Program-made: the position numbers and the translations under genes
Notes under the pieces: generated by a model
Database searches by the model: none
What the model was told of the DNA's origin: nothing
Seen by the model: the letters and a program-made list of their open reading frames with translations, nothing else
In this document: positions 46,311-55,291 of the stretch, piece after piece
How positions within the stretch are numbered: position 1 is the stretch's first letter
Layout: each line of letters opens with the position of its first letter
Source: Candidatus Scalindua japonica
GTDB lineage: Bacteria; Planctomycetota; Brocadiia; Brocadiales; Scalinduaceae
NCBI RefSeq assembly: GCF_002443295.1
Contig: NZ_BAOS01000004.1
Span: forward strand, 186,001 to 250,000
Length of the DNA stretch: 64,000 bases
Direction of reading: 5' to 3'

Positions 46311-47119
46311 TGGAAAAATTACTTAAGATTGACAGGCGCATAATATTTGTGTTAGTTGCTCTGGCTGTTACAATTCCTTTACTCTTCAGATTTAAGATGG
46401 CCGTGCCCCCAACAAAGCACGTTAAAAGCATGTATGACAAGATTGATTCTCTTCCAAAGGGTTCTCATGTACTAATATCATTTGATTATGATCCTTCATC
46501 AAAGGAGGAACTTCAGCCAATGGCACTGGCCTTGCTGCACCACTGTTTTAAGAAAGACATCAAGGTGATAGGAATGACGCTTTATCCTGCCGGCACCGGC
46601 CTTGCAGAAAAGGCAATCAAGGAAACCGGTAAAGAGTATGGCAAGAAAAGTGGAAAAGATTATGCTTTTCTAGGCTTTAAGGCAGGAAGTTCCCTGGTAA
46701 TATTAAATATGGGAGAAGATATATACTCGGCATTTCAAGAGGATTTCTATGGCAAAAAAACTGCTGGCATGCTGGCCCTCAAAGGAGTCAGTTCACTACG
46801 CGAAATTGATTATGCTGTTAATCTTACCGCTGGAGGGATCTATGAAGCGTGGATAGTGTATGGTAGAGAAAAATATCATTTTGACCTGGGTGTTGGCTGT
46901 ACTGCAGTAATGGGACCCGAGATGTATCCATTTATACAATCTAACCAGTTGACTGGCTTTATGGGCGGATTAAAAGGCGCGGCAGAATACGAAACATTGA
47001 TAGACCATAAAGATAGAGCCGCTGCCGGTATGTCTCCTCAAAGTGTTGTGCATGTACTGGTTGTCTGTTTTATATTATTTGGAAACTTTTTATATTTTGC
47101 ATCCGGAAGAAAGCAATAA
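46310..47119 (+). CDS. Bitopic membrane protein with alpha/beta domain
   Basis: 269 residues. A hydrophobic helix at about 12-29 and another near the end (about 244-264) flank a soluble domain. This has strands and turns such as GSHVLISFDYDPSSKEE, DIKVIGMTLYPAGTGLAEKA, KDYAFLGFKAGSS and DLGVGCTAVMGPEMYPF, suggestive of a Rossmann-like fold. No catalytic motif is obvious. It is coupled to the preceding gene by TAATG. Confidence 0.7.
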   Translation: MEKLLKIDRRIIFVLVALAVTIPLLFRFKMAVPPTKHVKSMYDKIDSLPKGSHVLISFDYDPSSKEELQPMALALLHHCFKKDIKVIGMTLYPAGTGLAEKAIKETGKEYGKKSGKDYAFLGFKAGSSLVILNMGEDIYSAFQEDFYGKKTAGMLALKGVSSLREIDYAVNLTAGGIYEAWIVYGREKYHFDLGVGCTAVMGPEMYPFIQSNQLTGFMGGLKGAAEYETLIDHKDRAAAGMSPQSVVHVLVVCFILFGNFLYFASGRKQ

Positions 47120-47199
47120 GATCAGGTTCTGAATAAGTTAATGGGTGGTCAAAAAACTTAATGTCTTCCAAAACTTATTGAGGACTTAACAATAAAATA

Positions 47200-47940
47200 A
47201 TGAATAAAAACAGAGAGATATATATTCTTTTTTTCGTATTAATAGCATTTTTTATCGTAAGCGTAGTTTATCTATCCTTTGGCTGGCTGGATATCTGGGG
47301 AGAAGGACTTGGCATAATTACTGCCGCGGCAATAACACTAGCTATGTACAGCTTTCTCTACAAGGATAATCCTGTTTTTAAGATAGCTGAAAATCTCTTT
47401 GTGGGAGTTGCCATGGGATATTCAATCATCATCGTATGGTATAATATCCTTAAGCCTGATGTCTTTGAAGCCTTAATACTACCAGTGTTTAAAGACACGG
47501 GTAATGCTCCTCAGTATTCAGTCATTGTTCCCACTTTACTTGGTTTATTCATGTTTTTAAGGCTATCATCTAAGCTATCATGGCTCAGTAGATGGTCATT
47601 TGCATTTATTGTTGGGATGGGGTCAGGAATTGCTATTCCAAACTTCATCAATGCAATATTGTTGAGGCAGCTTGAACCTATGTTGACACCATTATATTCA
47701 GGAAGTTTTTGGGGGACGGTAAACACATTACTGGTTCTTATCGGGGTAGTATCAGTACTTTTCTATTTCTTCTTTTCCCTGGAACACAAAGGCCCAATTG
47801 GAGGGATTTCCATGGTAGGGATATGGTTTCTTATGATAGCTTTTGGTGCTTCTTTTGGTTATACCGTAATGGCAAGAATGTCACTTCTTATAGGACGCAT
47901 TCAGTTTCTTTTGAAAGATTGGCTCGGAATAATACAGTAG
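47200..47940 (+). CDS. Integral membrane protein, last of the cluster
   Basis: 246 residues with seven or eight hydrophobic segments; GAEGLG-type loops are absent and no known transporter motif is visible. An 80-base gap precedes it, but the same strand and similar composition suggest it belongs with the three membrane genes upstream. Function unknown. It ends 70 bases from the convergent DUF4197 gene. Confidence 0.68.
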   Translation: MNKNREIYILFFVLIAFFIVSVVYLSFGWLDIWGEGLGIITAAAITLAMYSFLYKDNPVFKIAENLFVGVAMGYSIIIVWYNILKPDVFEALILPVFKDTGNAPQYSVIVPTLLGLFMFLRLSSKLSWLSRWSFAFIVGMGSGIAIPNFINAILLRQLEPMLTPLYSGSFWGTVNTLLVLIGVVSVLFYFFFSLEHKGPIGGISMVGIWFLMIAFGASFGYTVMARMSLLIGRIQFLLKDWLGIIQ

Positions 47941-48010
47941 ATAATAAGCGGCTCTTTTTTTTCTTCCGGGAGTAGATTTACACATTGAGTTTTGAAAAAT
48001 TTAATTCAGC

Positions 48011-48745
48011 TTACTGTTTTTTAAATACTTTTTCCAATAGTTCTGTGACTCTTGCTTTAGGATCAGTCCTTATCTTTTTTTCCTCTTCACCAATCATATA
48101 AAACAGCCCTTCCAAAGCATTATTTGTTACGTAATCATCCAGATCAAGTGCACCTGTTCTCAAAAAGGGCAAGGAAGAGATCTTGTTTACCATGTCTTTA
48201 TAAAATCGTGTGGCACCAACCTCATTCACTCTTGCTGAAATAATTGGATTGAAGGCATCGTAGAGTTTCTTACTGGCTTTTGCCTTGAAATATTCGGTTG
48301 CAGCAGTTTCACTACCGTTTAATATTTTTTTGGCATCGTCAAAAGTCATCTCTTTTATTGCGTCTATGAAAATTGACTTTGCTTGAGGTGCGGCCTTTTC
48401 TGCTGCGCGATTCATACTAAGTATAAAATCATCTATAGGTTTATTGTATCCAATTTTACGAAGTCCATCCGAAACAATCTTTAATTTTTCAGGTATGAGA
48501 ATCTTAATTGCCTCATTAGCCAGATATCCATCAAGTTCTGAAACCGATTTTACCGCATTATCTGTCCCTATTGAAATTGCCTCTTTTAAAGCATTTACGA
48601 TGACGTTTTCATTAACTCCAGTAACGCCTTCCCGTTTGTGACTACTGAATATTTTTTTAAACGTATCAAATAATCCTGCATGGCAAACTTGGCTGGAGTA
48701 AGCAGACATAAAAATAATTACCAGAACAACTATCGATTTTCGCAT
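48011..48745 (-). CDS. DUF4197 family secreted protein
   Basis: 244 residues with a signal peptide (about 1-23, ending CHA). The mature part is helical with the DUF4197 pattern: IVNALKEAISIGTDNAV, LIPEKLKIVSDGLRKIGY, MNRAAEKAAPQAK, TFDDAKKILNG, ATEYFKAKAS, and YVTNNALEGLFYMIGEEE. The family is uncharacterised, found in Gram-negative envelopes. GGAG lies upstream of the ATG. It follows the PKD protein gene but is separated from it by a terminator. Confidence 0.88.
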   Translation of the reverse strand: MRKSIVVLVIIFMSAYSSQVCHAGLFDTFKKIFSSHKREGVTGVNENVIVNALKEAISIGTDNAVKSVSELDGYLANEAIKILIPEKLKIVSDGLRKIGYNKPIDDFILSMNRAAEKAAPQAKSIFIDAIKEMTFDDAKKILNGSETAATEYFKAKASKKLYDAFNPIISARVNEVGATRFYKDMVNKISSLPFLRTGALDLDDYVTNNALEGLFYMIGEEEKKIRTDPKARVTELLEKVFKKQ

Positions 48746-48766
48746 TTATCCATCTCCAGAAATGAA

Positions 48767-48812
48767 AACAGGAAAGAAGAGGAAATATAACTCATCCCCC
48801 CTCTTTCCTGTT
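48767..48812 (-). terminator. Terminator after the PKD protein gene
   Basis: An 11-bp perfect stem, AACAGGAAAGA with TCTTTCCTGTT, followed on the minus strand by TTTCATTT. It lies 18 bases past the stop. Confidence 0.65.
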
Positions 48813-48829
48813 CAAAACAAATGACTAAA

Positions 48830-51817
48830 TTATCTAACTTGTATGATAGATGTTGGCTTAGCATTTACTGTTGCAGTAAATGAGTCAGTCGCACTATCAC
48901 ACTTTGTACCGGAATTGTCATTAACGGTTAATGTTACAACGTATGTTCCTGGTTTGGAATAAACATGATCAACCTTTGCTCCATTACCAGTATTACCGTC
49001 TCCAAAATCCCATGTGTACGTCAGGTTGTCACCATCCGCATCGCTTGAACGGGAACCGTCAAAATCAGATACTGCATCAAGGCAGCAAACATGATTAGGA
49101 CCAGCATTAGCAACTGGAGGTGTATTTATTCTTACATTCAAGGCAGTCATATCACTTGAACATACAGTACCTTTATTGTCATCTACCGTCAAACCTACAG
49201 AATAACTACCACCGCTACTGTAAACATGCGTGACTGTAGAACCAACATCCGTAATTCCGTCACCGAAATCCCAAGTGTAAGTCAGAGAATCACCATCAAC
49301 ATCACTTGAACCTGCAGCATCAAAAAGAAGCTCATCTCCTGTACATGCAAGCCCTGGCACAGTAAACACTGCTGAAGGAGGAGTGTTGATTGTGATATTA
49401 GCACTCGCCGTATCTGTTGAACGACTTGTTCCTTTATTGTCATCCACAGTCAGACTTACCGTATAATTACCTCCCTGTGTGTAAACATGCGAGACATTAG
49501 CCCCGGTCTGCTTCTCTGTTCCATCTCCAAAGTCCCAGGTATAAGCAAGGACATCTCCATCAGCGTCACTGGATCCGGAGCCATCAAATGCAACCACGCC
49601 TCCGGTACATGCAACATTTACTGCCATTATATCAGCAGACGGAGGTGTGTTAATTGTAATGTTTGTGGTAGCTATGTCGTCGGAACATACAGTACCTTTA
49701 TTATCACTTACCGTCACTTTTACAGGATAAGTACCTCCCTGTGTGTAAACATGAGATACATTAGAACCATTACCTGTAGTTCCATCACCGAAATCCCATG
49801 AATAAGACAGATTGTCACCTTCAGGATCACTTGATCCTGAAGCATCAAATGCAATCTCATCACCTGTGATAGCCAGGTTATCTGCGATTAAAGCAGCAGT
49901 TGGACTGGAGTTAACGGTAACAAACACTTTCTCAATGTTAGTAGAGCATGATGTATTCTGCATGTCGTCAACAGTAAGCATGGCCTTATAAGTACCTCCT
50001 TGTGCATAAACATGTGTTGTGCTAACACCGTTAGCTGTTGTTCCATCACCAAAATCCCACTCATATTCCAGTACTTCGCCTGGTTCTCCAGTTGAACCGG
50101 ATCCGTCAAAAACAACTTCATCACCCTGACAAACGGCAACATCACGCCCTGCAACGGCGACAGGAGCTTTGTTTAAACTGACTCTTACAGTATCTGAACT
50201 GGAACTACATTCCGACCCGGAACCATCATCTACATAAAGTGTAGCCATATAATTCCCTTTATTCTGGTAAACATGAGTCACATTTGCACCCATATCACTC
50301 GTTCCGTCACCAAAATCCCATCTATAATTTAATGAATCGTCATCTTCGTCTATTGAGTGTGAACCGTTAAAACTAACATTGTAATCCTGATTATGCTGCA
50401 AACACAGGTCGACATCTTCACCGGCATGAGCAATAGGTTTAGTATTGATAGCTATAACTTTTCCAATGCTGTCAGTACTGCAGGTTGTCCCGGCATTATC
50501 ATCTACCGTTAACCTTACGTGATAGGTACCACCTTGATCAAAGGATTTTGAAACCTGTAATCCTTGAGCACTCGTTCCATCACCAAAGTCCCAGTTGTAA
50601 GTAGTCTGACCTGGTGTACTATCAGTAGTTCCACTTGCATCAAAAACAACTTCCTGGCTGGTACAGGCTGTGGAAGGTCCAGTAAAATTTGCGACGGGAG
50701 GTGTATTTACCGTCACTACCTGTGATGAAACAGCGGTATCACACTCCAGACCTGAATTATCCTGTACAGAAAGGATTACATTAAAATCACCACCCTTTTC
50801 AAATCGATGGGTCACAACAGGTTCTTCACTTACAGTACCATCGCCAAAATCCCAATAATAGGAAAGGGACTGGTTATCAGGATCATAAGAACTTGTCGCG
50901 TCAAATGTGAATTCGTTACATGTTCCCAAGAGTACCGGTCTTGCTTGCTCCCGCCTGAAATGTATCGGAATTGGATTACCATTCATATCGGTAATCCGTA
51001 ACCCGGCCTGAGCCTCGATCTGCGTTCCTTTTGTAACGATGTAATCAAGGAACCTCTCATTAGTTGAAGAAAAAGTTACCTGAGTCTGGTGCCATTCTCC
51101 GCTTGATGAATCGCCTATATTATGTTTACTGTTATCTTGAGGATCACGCACAATGCTTGTGCCGCCATCGTGGTCCAAATCGTAATTCTCTACCAGAACT
51201 GTGTCAACACCCTCCGGTATTAAAGGATAGAAATGCATCCTTGATCCTTCCTTATCCAACAGTCGAAAGGTAATATTCGTACTGGACACCCTCGCACTTT
51301 CAGGAGAAACCTTAACTTTGAAAAGGTTACCATCATCTCCCGATGTAGCAGTAATATCTAGCGTAAACCTGTAATACGAGCCGATCTTCTCACCATCGGT
51401 TTTTGATAAAGATTTAAAATCATAGAATTTACGATTGTATTCGCCTTCATAAAATCGTTTACTATATTTTACCCCTCTTTTTCCGGTAAGAGTAATTACT
51501 GTCTCAGTATCCCACTCGTTTGTACCATTTACTCTTGCATCCAGATCACCACCCATTTGCGGATTTTCATAGTCGTACAAAGCACCACCAGTATCAGGAT
51601 CATAAACACTTATATTGACAGGGCCATCAGCATCTTCAGGAACATCAATATGTAGTACCTGCTTGTGATCTTCAGCGCCCGTCAATGGGTCACTGTTCGG
51701 GCCGGTAACATAAAGGAATTCGGCATTTGTGTCATTTTCCGGTATTATAAAGGCAAAAGACTTTTCCGCCCCCATTGCAACCACTATTATAAAAATAAAA
51801 AATAATAATTTTTTCAT
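48830..51817 (-). CDS. Secreted protein with eight PKD domains
   Basis: 995 residues with a signal peptide (about 1-22). An N-terminal region of about 290 residues is beta-rich and unrecognised (ENDTNAEFLYVTGPN, NISVYDPDTGG). Eight PKD domains of about 85 residues follow, each with the core WDFGDG. Most carry a Cys at the start (for example TACT, VACTGG) and another near the end (TVCSD), implying one disulfide per domain; repeat 5 lacks the first and repeat 6 has Ser in place of the second. PKD domains serve as spacers or glycan/protein-binding modules on cell-surface proteins. No sorting signal or anchor is seen at the C-terminus. AGGAGGG precedes the ATG. Confidence 0.9.
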   Translation of the reverse strand: MKKLLFFIFIIVVAMGAEKSFAFIIPENDTNAEFLYVTGPNSDPLTGAEDHKQVLHIDVPEDADGPVNISVYDPDTGGALYDYENPQMGGDLDARVNGTNEWDTETVITLTGKRGVKYSKRFYEGEYNRKFYDFKSLSKTDGEKIGSYYRFTLDITATSGDDGNLFKVKVSPESARVSSTNITFRLLDKEGSRMHFYPLIPEGVDTVLVENYDLDHDGGTSIVRDPQDNSKHNIGDSSSGEWHQTQVTFSSTNERFLDYIVTKGTQIEAQAGLRITDMNGNPIPIHFRREQARPVLLGTCNEFTFDATSSYDPDNQSLSYYWDFGDGTVSEEPVVTHRFEKGGDFNVILSVQDNSGLECDTAVSSQVVTVNTPPVANFTGPSTACTSQEVVFDASGTTDSTPGQTTYNWDFGDGTSAQGLQVSKSFDQGGTYHVRLTVDDNAGTTCSTDSIGKVIAINTKPIAHAGEDVDLCLQHNQDYNVSFNGSHSIDEDDDSLNYRWDFGDGTSDMGANVTHVYQNKGNYMATLYVDDGSGSECSSSSDTVRVSLNKAPVAVAGRDVAVCQGDEVVFDGSGSTGEPGEVLEYEWDFGDGTTANGVSTTHVYAQGGTYKAMLTVDDMQNTSCSTNIEKVFVTVNSSPTAALIADNLAITGDEIAFDASGSSDPEGDNLSYSWDFGDGTTGNGSNVSHVYTQGGTYPVKVTVSDNKGTVCSDDIATTNITINTPPSADIMAVNVACTGGVVAFDGSGSSDADGDVLAYTWDFGDGTEKQTGANVSHVYTQGGNYTVSLTVDDNKGTSRSTDTASANITINTPPSAVFTVPGLACTGDELLFDAAGSSDVDGDSLTYTWDFGDGITDVGSTVTHVYSSGGSYSVGLTVDDNKGTVCSSDMTALNVRINTPPVANAGPNHVCCLDAVSDFDGSRSSDADGDNLTYTWDFGDGNTGNGAKVDHVYSKPGTYVVTLTVNDNSGTKCDSATDSFTATVNAKPTSIIQVR

Positions 51818-52382
51818 ATCATTAAACCCTCCTCACGAACTAAAAGATAAAATAAATTTTGTCTACAAATAGAAAGCCATAATATGTTCGCAGACACTAC
51901 TACACTTTTATATTCAGAAATGAAATACAGAAGTTGTTACTGTACCGATAAAGACAATCCTTTAAATATTTAGATAGAATTGTTTAAAAATAAAATAAAA
52001 AATATGGGAATATTATACATGTATTATATTATAAATATAAGGACAAAATCCATATCAAAATAGGCAAAAAGATAACAACTAGCAGTAAACATTTATAATT
52101 AAAATGTTATGATTGCTGATAGCAAAATGTACTTCATGTATTCCATGAAATTCCATTTATTGTATTGTGATTTGCAGAAAACAAGGGTAAAAGGCCAGAA
52201 AATTATTTTGTTTTGTTTTTAAAAATAATATTCTTTCATTTTCTATTTTTTTATCTTGATAAAAGAGAAAAAAACGTGATCCAGATTGTTACTTTATACA
52301 AACAACAATCATTTGTCAACAACAACTAATAATTACGATATGTTTTTATAAAGTAACAATTGAAATAAACGATAAAAATATT
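51818..52382. other. AT-rich noncoding region upstream of the PKD gene
   Basis: These roughly 565 bases hold no supported gene. They are very AT-rich, with runs such as ATGTATTATATTATAAATA, and must contain the PKD gene promoter. No strong hairpin was seen. Confidence 0.5.
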
Positions 52383-53315
52383 TTATAAATTTGAAATGAC
52401 ACCCAATCTTAGGAGTGGAAGCATAATCTCATGGTGGCCTGTAATGGAGTAACCATGAGTGGTAGGACGCTTTACTACGTTCGTCTGAGGTCGGTAATGC
52501 TGAATCATATCCATATTAACCGTTGTAAAATTATTGACCTTTCTACCGAGATTCCTTGCGACTGTTATAGCTTTTAAGAATACTTCAGGCATTATGACAG
52601 CAGACCCAACATTCAGCCAGACTCCACCTTCAAGATCAGATACAACAGAACATAGTTTCTTAAAATCTACATGGCTTGATTCTCCCATATCACTTCCCGA
52701 TACACAGGGATGCATATGGATTATGTCTGTACCAATTGCGACGTGTACAGTCACCGGTATGTTCAACCGAACTCCCTCTGCCAGGATACTATGTTGTTTA
52801 TAGCTATTCTTGTCCTTTAATATTTTATCTCCAAGCGCCCTGCCCAATCCAACCTCAGGCACTGATGCTGCAGCCTGAATTGCTTCAGCGGTTTCCTTCG
52901 CCATGCCGAAAGTCCCATCCTTAAGGCAGTTCGATACATCTTCAGAAGTCTCTCCGATCAAAGATATTTCATAATCATGTATTGCGCCGGACCCGTTCAT
53001 TGCAACTGCAGTAATAATACCACGCTTCATTAAATCTATGACGATAGGTGATAATCCACATTTTATAACGTGGGCCCCCATTGCCAATACTACCTGACGA
53101 TCCTTACTGTATGCCTTAACAATGTTATCGATTACTTTCCTCAGATCATCAGCGGCCAGGACCGTTGGTAGTGAGTCAATAAATTTATTGATATTCTTAA
53201 ACTCGACAGGTTTGCCGAATTGCCCAATATCGACAAGGTTCTTTCTCTTCTTTATTGGGTATGTCTTTATCTTTTTCAGGTCTATCGGTTTATATTCTTT
53301 TTTTTGTTTCTTCAA
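52383..53315 (-). CDS. Deoxyhypusine synthase-like protein
   Basis: 310 residues starting at a TTG preceded by AGGT. The pattern VVLAMGAHVIKCGLSP, DLMKRGIITAVAMNGSGAIHD and PVTVHVAIGTDIIHMHP resembles the Rossmann-like core of the deoxyhypusine synthase/homospermidine synthase superfamily, but the catalytic lysine context of true deoxyhypusine synthase is not evident. Bacteria lack hypusine, so relatives in this group probably act on other amine or sugar-acid substrates. A polyamine-related substrate would fit the spermidine synthase at 59 kb, but that link is weak. lpxK lies upstream. Confidence 0.6.
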   Translation of the reverse strand: MKKQKKEYKPIDLKKIKTYPIKKRKNLVDIGQFGKPVEFKNINKFIDSLPTVLAADDLRKVIDNIVKAYSKDRQVVLAMGAHVIKCGLSPIVIDLMKRGIITAVAMNGSGAIHDYEISLIGETSEDVSNCLKDGTFGMAKETAEAIQAAASVPEVGLGRALGDKILKDKNSYKQHSILAEGVRLNIPVTVHVAIGTDIIHMHPCVSGSDMGESSHVDFKKLCSVVSDLEGGVWLNVGSAVIMPEVFLKAITVARNLGRKVNNFTTVNMDMIQHYRPQTNVVKRPTTHGYSITGHHEIMLPLLRLGVISNL

Positions 53316-53447
53316 AACCTAATCCCTTCTATCAGACCTTTCCAAAGGATATGATAATATGTATACAGTTAAATTAAAATTGAGATCCTCTCGGAAGAGA
53401 TGTATTGTTATTCCAAACATCCCTTTCGATAAGATCCAGATTGTATT

Positions 53448-54518
53448 TCAATTTTTAACAACCCTATCAATTGCCTCTTTATACAATTCAATTCCCTTTG
53501 TAATCTGTATCTCAATTTTAAGTGATAGTATATTAGCACCTTTTACCTCCAATTTCCTTATTTTTACTATATCTTTCTGCGTTACGACAATCGCATCAGC
53601 ACCTAGTAACTGCGAGTCAGATATAACCTTGTCTAATTCTGACTGAGTATAGTTATGGTGATCACGAAACACTCTATGCATTATTAAATCAGCTTCAAGT
53701 CCTTTCAGCGTGAATGTAAAGGATTCCGGGTTGCCTATTCCAGAGAGGGCATAAACCCTTTTTCCTTTCAACCACTCAAGTTCTAAAACCGTACCATCTT
53801 TAATATTATCAATTTGTACAGCAGTGTGATTAGATTCACAGACAGATGCACGAGGGTTTATCTGCTTTAATCTTGTGTAAATTGATTGGATAGTTTGTTC
53901 TTTACCCTGATCACAGTGTGATATTATAAACAGGTCTGCACGTCCAAGATTTCTAAGCGGTTCTCTCAGGCCCCCTCTTGGTATAAGTTTCCCTCCACCA
54001 AACGGATTAAGAGCGTCAATCACTACTATATCAAGATCACGCTTCAGTTTAAAATGTTGAAAACCGTCATCAAGGATTACGCAATCTACTCCAAACTCAC
54101 TTATTGCTTTTTCACCGTTCTTTACTCTGTCCTTACCTGCCAGGACAGGCACATCCTGAAGGTTTTCCTTTAAAGCAAGACACTCGTCATTAGTAATCTC
54201 ATTATCTTCTTGTGAAGAATTGTTACCACCATAACCCCTGCTCAAGATTGCAACCTTCTTGCCAATTTCACGAAGATACTTAACTGAAAACTCTACAAGA
54301 GGTGTTTTGCCAGTACCCCCTGTGGTAATGTTCCCAATGCTGATAACCTTTGCTGGTAAACTGGTACTCCTGACAATACCATTGTTGTAGAGAGCATTTC
54401 TTGTTTTCAGCACCGCTGAATACGGTAACGTAAAAGTGGTAAGAGTTGACTTGATTATAGCGGCAACAAATCCTCTTTGCTGTCCGGAAAGAATTGATAG
54501 ATAATATTCCTTTATCAT
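53448..54518 (-). CDS. lpxK: Tetraacyldisaccharide 4'-kinase
   Basis: 356 residues, normal for LpxK. The Walker A motif GNITTGGTGKTP lies at about 62-73, followed by VAILSRGYGG, ILDDGFQHFKLKRD, DALNPFGGGKLIPRG and LREPL, all characteristic. It phosphorylates the 4' position of the lipid A disaccharide at the inner membrane (hydrophobic N-terminus, about 17-35). It shows that this organism makes lipid A. No clear Shine-Dalgarno sequence was found. Confidence 0.95.
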   Translation of the reverse strand: MIKEYYLSILSGQQRGFVAAIIKSTLTTFTLPYSAVLKTRNALYNNGIVRSTSLPAKVISIGNITTGGTGKTPLVEFSVKYLREIGKKVAILSRGYGGNNSSQEDNEITNDECLALKENLQDVPVLAGKDRVKNGEKAISEFGVDCVILDDGFQHFKLKRDLDIVVIDALNPFGGGKLIPRGGLREPLRNLGRADLFIISHCDQGKEQTIQSIYTRLKQINPRASVCESNHTAVQIDNIKDGTVLELEWLKGKRVYALSGIGNPESFTFTLKGLEADLIMHRVFRDHHNYTQSELDKVISDSQLLGADAIVVTQKDIVKIRKLEVKGANILSLKIEIQITKGIELYKEAIDRVVKN

Positions 54519-54617
54519 GAGAATGATAAGCAGAAAGCTTGGGTGACATGGACAGTCACTGTGCTGAACCCGATTCAGGAACTCTTTGAACTCTTTGTCC
54601 GTGCATTATAATTGAAT

Positions 54618-55253
54618 TTATTCGAGAGGGACCGACCAGTAAGCATTGCTCAGGAACTGTTTCCAGGAGTTATACTTATTTGAACCCAGTTTTAATTGAA
54701 TAATTGGACAATACTTCGGTTTAATCGGTTCGCAAATCAGTTTCATTCCGGCTTCTGCGGGTCTTCTACCTCCCTTGTGTTTATTACAATTTGTACAGGC
54801 ACAGACAATATTCTTCCAGTTACTGGTCCCTCCTTGAGTCTTTGGTATAACATGGTCCAGGCTCAACTCTGATGTGGAGAACTTTCTGCCACAATACTGA
54901 CACCTGTTCTTATCTCTGGCAAAAATATTTTTTCTATTAAATTTTATATTTGCTCGGGGAAGCTTATCGTAAACAACTAACCTGATAATCTTTGGAACTC
55001 TGATTTCCAGCGAAACTGTCTTGATGCTTTCATATCGATCCTCATCCGGTAACCTGTATTCCTCCTTAAATGCTGAAACATCTACCCAGCTTGAAAAATC
55101 GTATGAATTATACTGACCTTCATCTACAGATACAACCTCAGCACACTCTTTAAATAGCATCGCAAATGCCCTCTTCGCATTTACGACGTGTACAGCCGCA
55201 TAGAATTTGTTCAAAACCAGAACACTGGATTCCAACGCGATAGTACTCTGCAT
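54618..55253 (-). CDS. HNH endonuclease family protein
   Basis: 211 residues. The C-terminal half is an HNH nuclease domain with two zinc knuckles: CQYCGRKF (Cys118, Cys121) and CTNCNKHKGG (Cys153, Cys156), the active-site pair DH (133-134) in LSLDHVIPKTQGG, and N149. The N-terminal 100 residues (VLNKFYAAVHVVNAKRAFAM) are the conserved extension of a widespread stand-alone HNH family found in Planctomycetes and Cyanobacteria. It is not next to restriction or phage genes. Role unknown. GGGAG precedes the ATG. Confidence 0.9.
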   Translation of the reverse strand: MQSTIALESSVLVLNKFYAAVHVVNAKRAFAMLFKECAEVVSVDEGQYNSYDFSSWVDVSAFKEEYRLPDEDRYESIKTVSLEIRVPKIIRLVVYDKLPRANIKFNRKNIFARDKNRCQYCGRKFSTSELSLDHVIPKTQGGTSNWKNIVCACTNCNKHKGGRRPAEAGMKLICEPIKPKYCPIIQLKLGSNKYNSWKQFLSNAYWSVPLE

Positions 55254-55291
55254 AAAGACTCCCTTTTGCCTTTACAAAAACACACAGATTG

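Noticed and set aside
48830-51817. Regular repeats that could suggest a repeat array
   Set aside because: They are in frame, about 255 bases long and encode PKD domains, so this is protein-level repetition and not CRISPR or satellite DNA.
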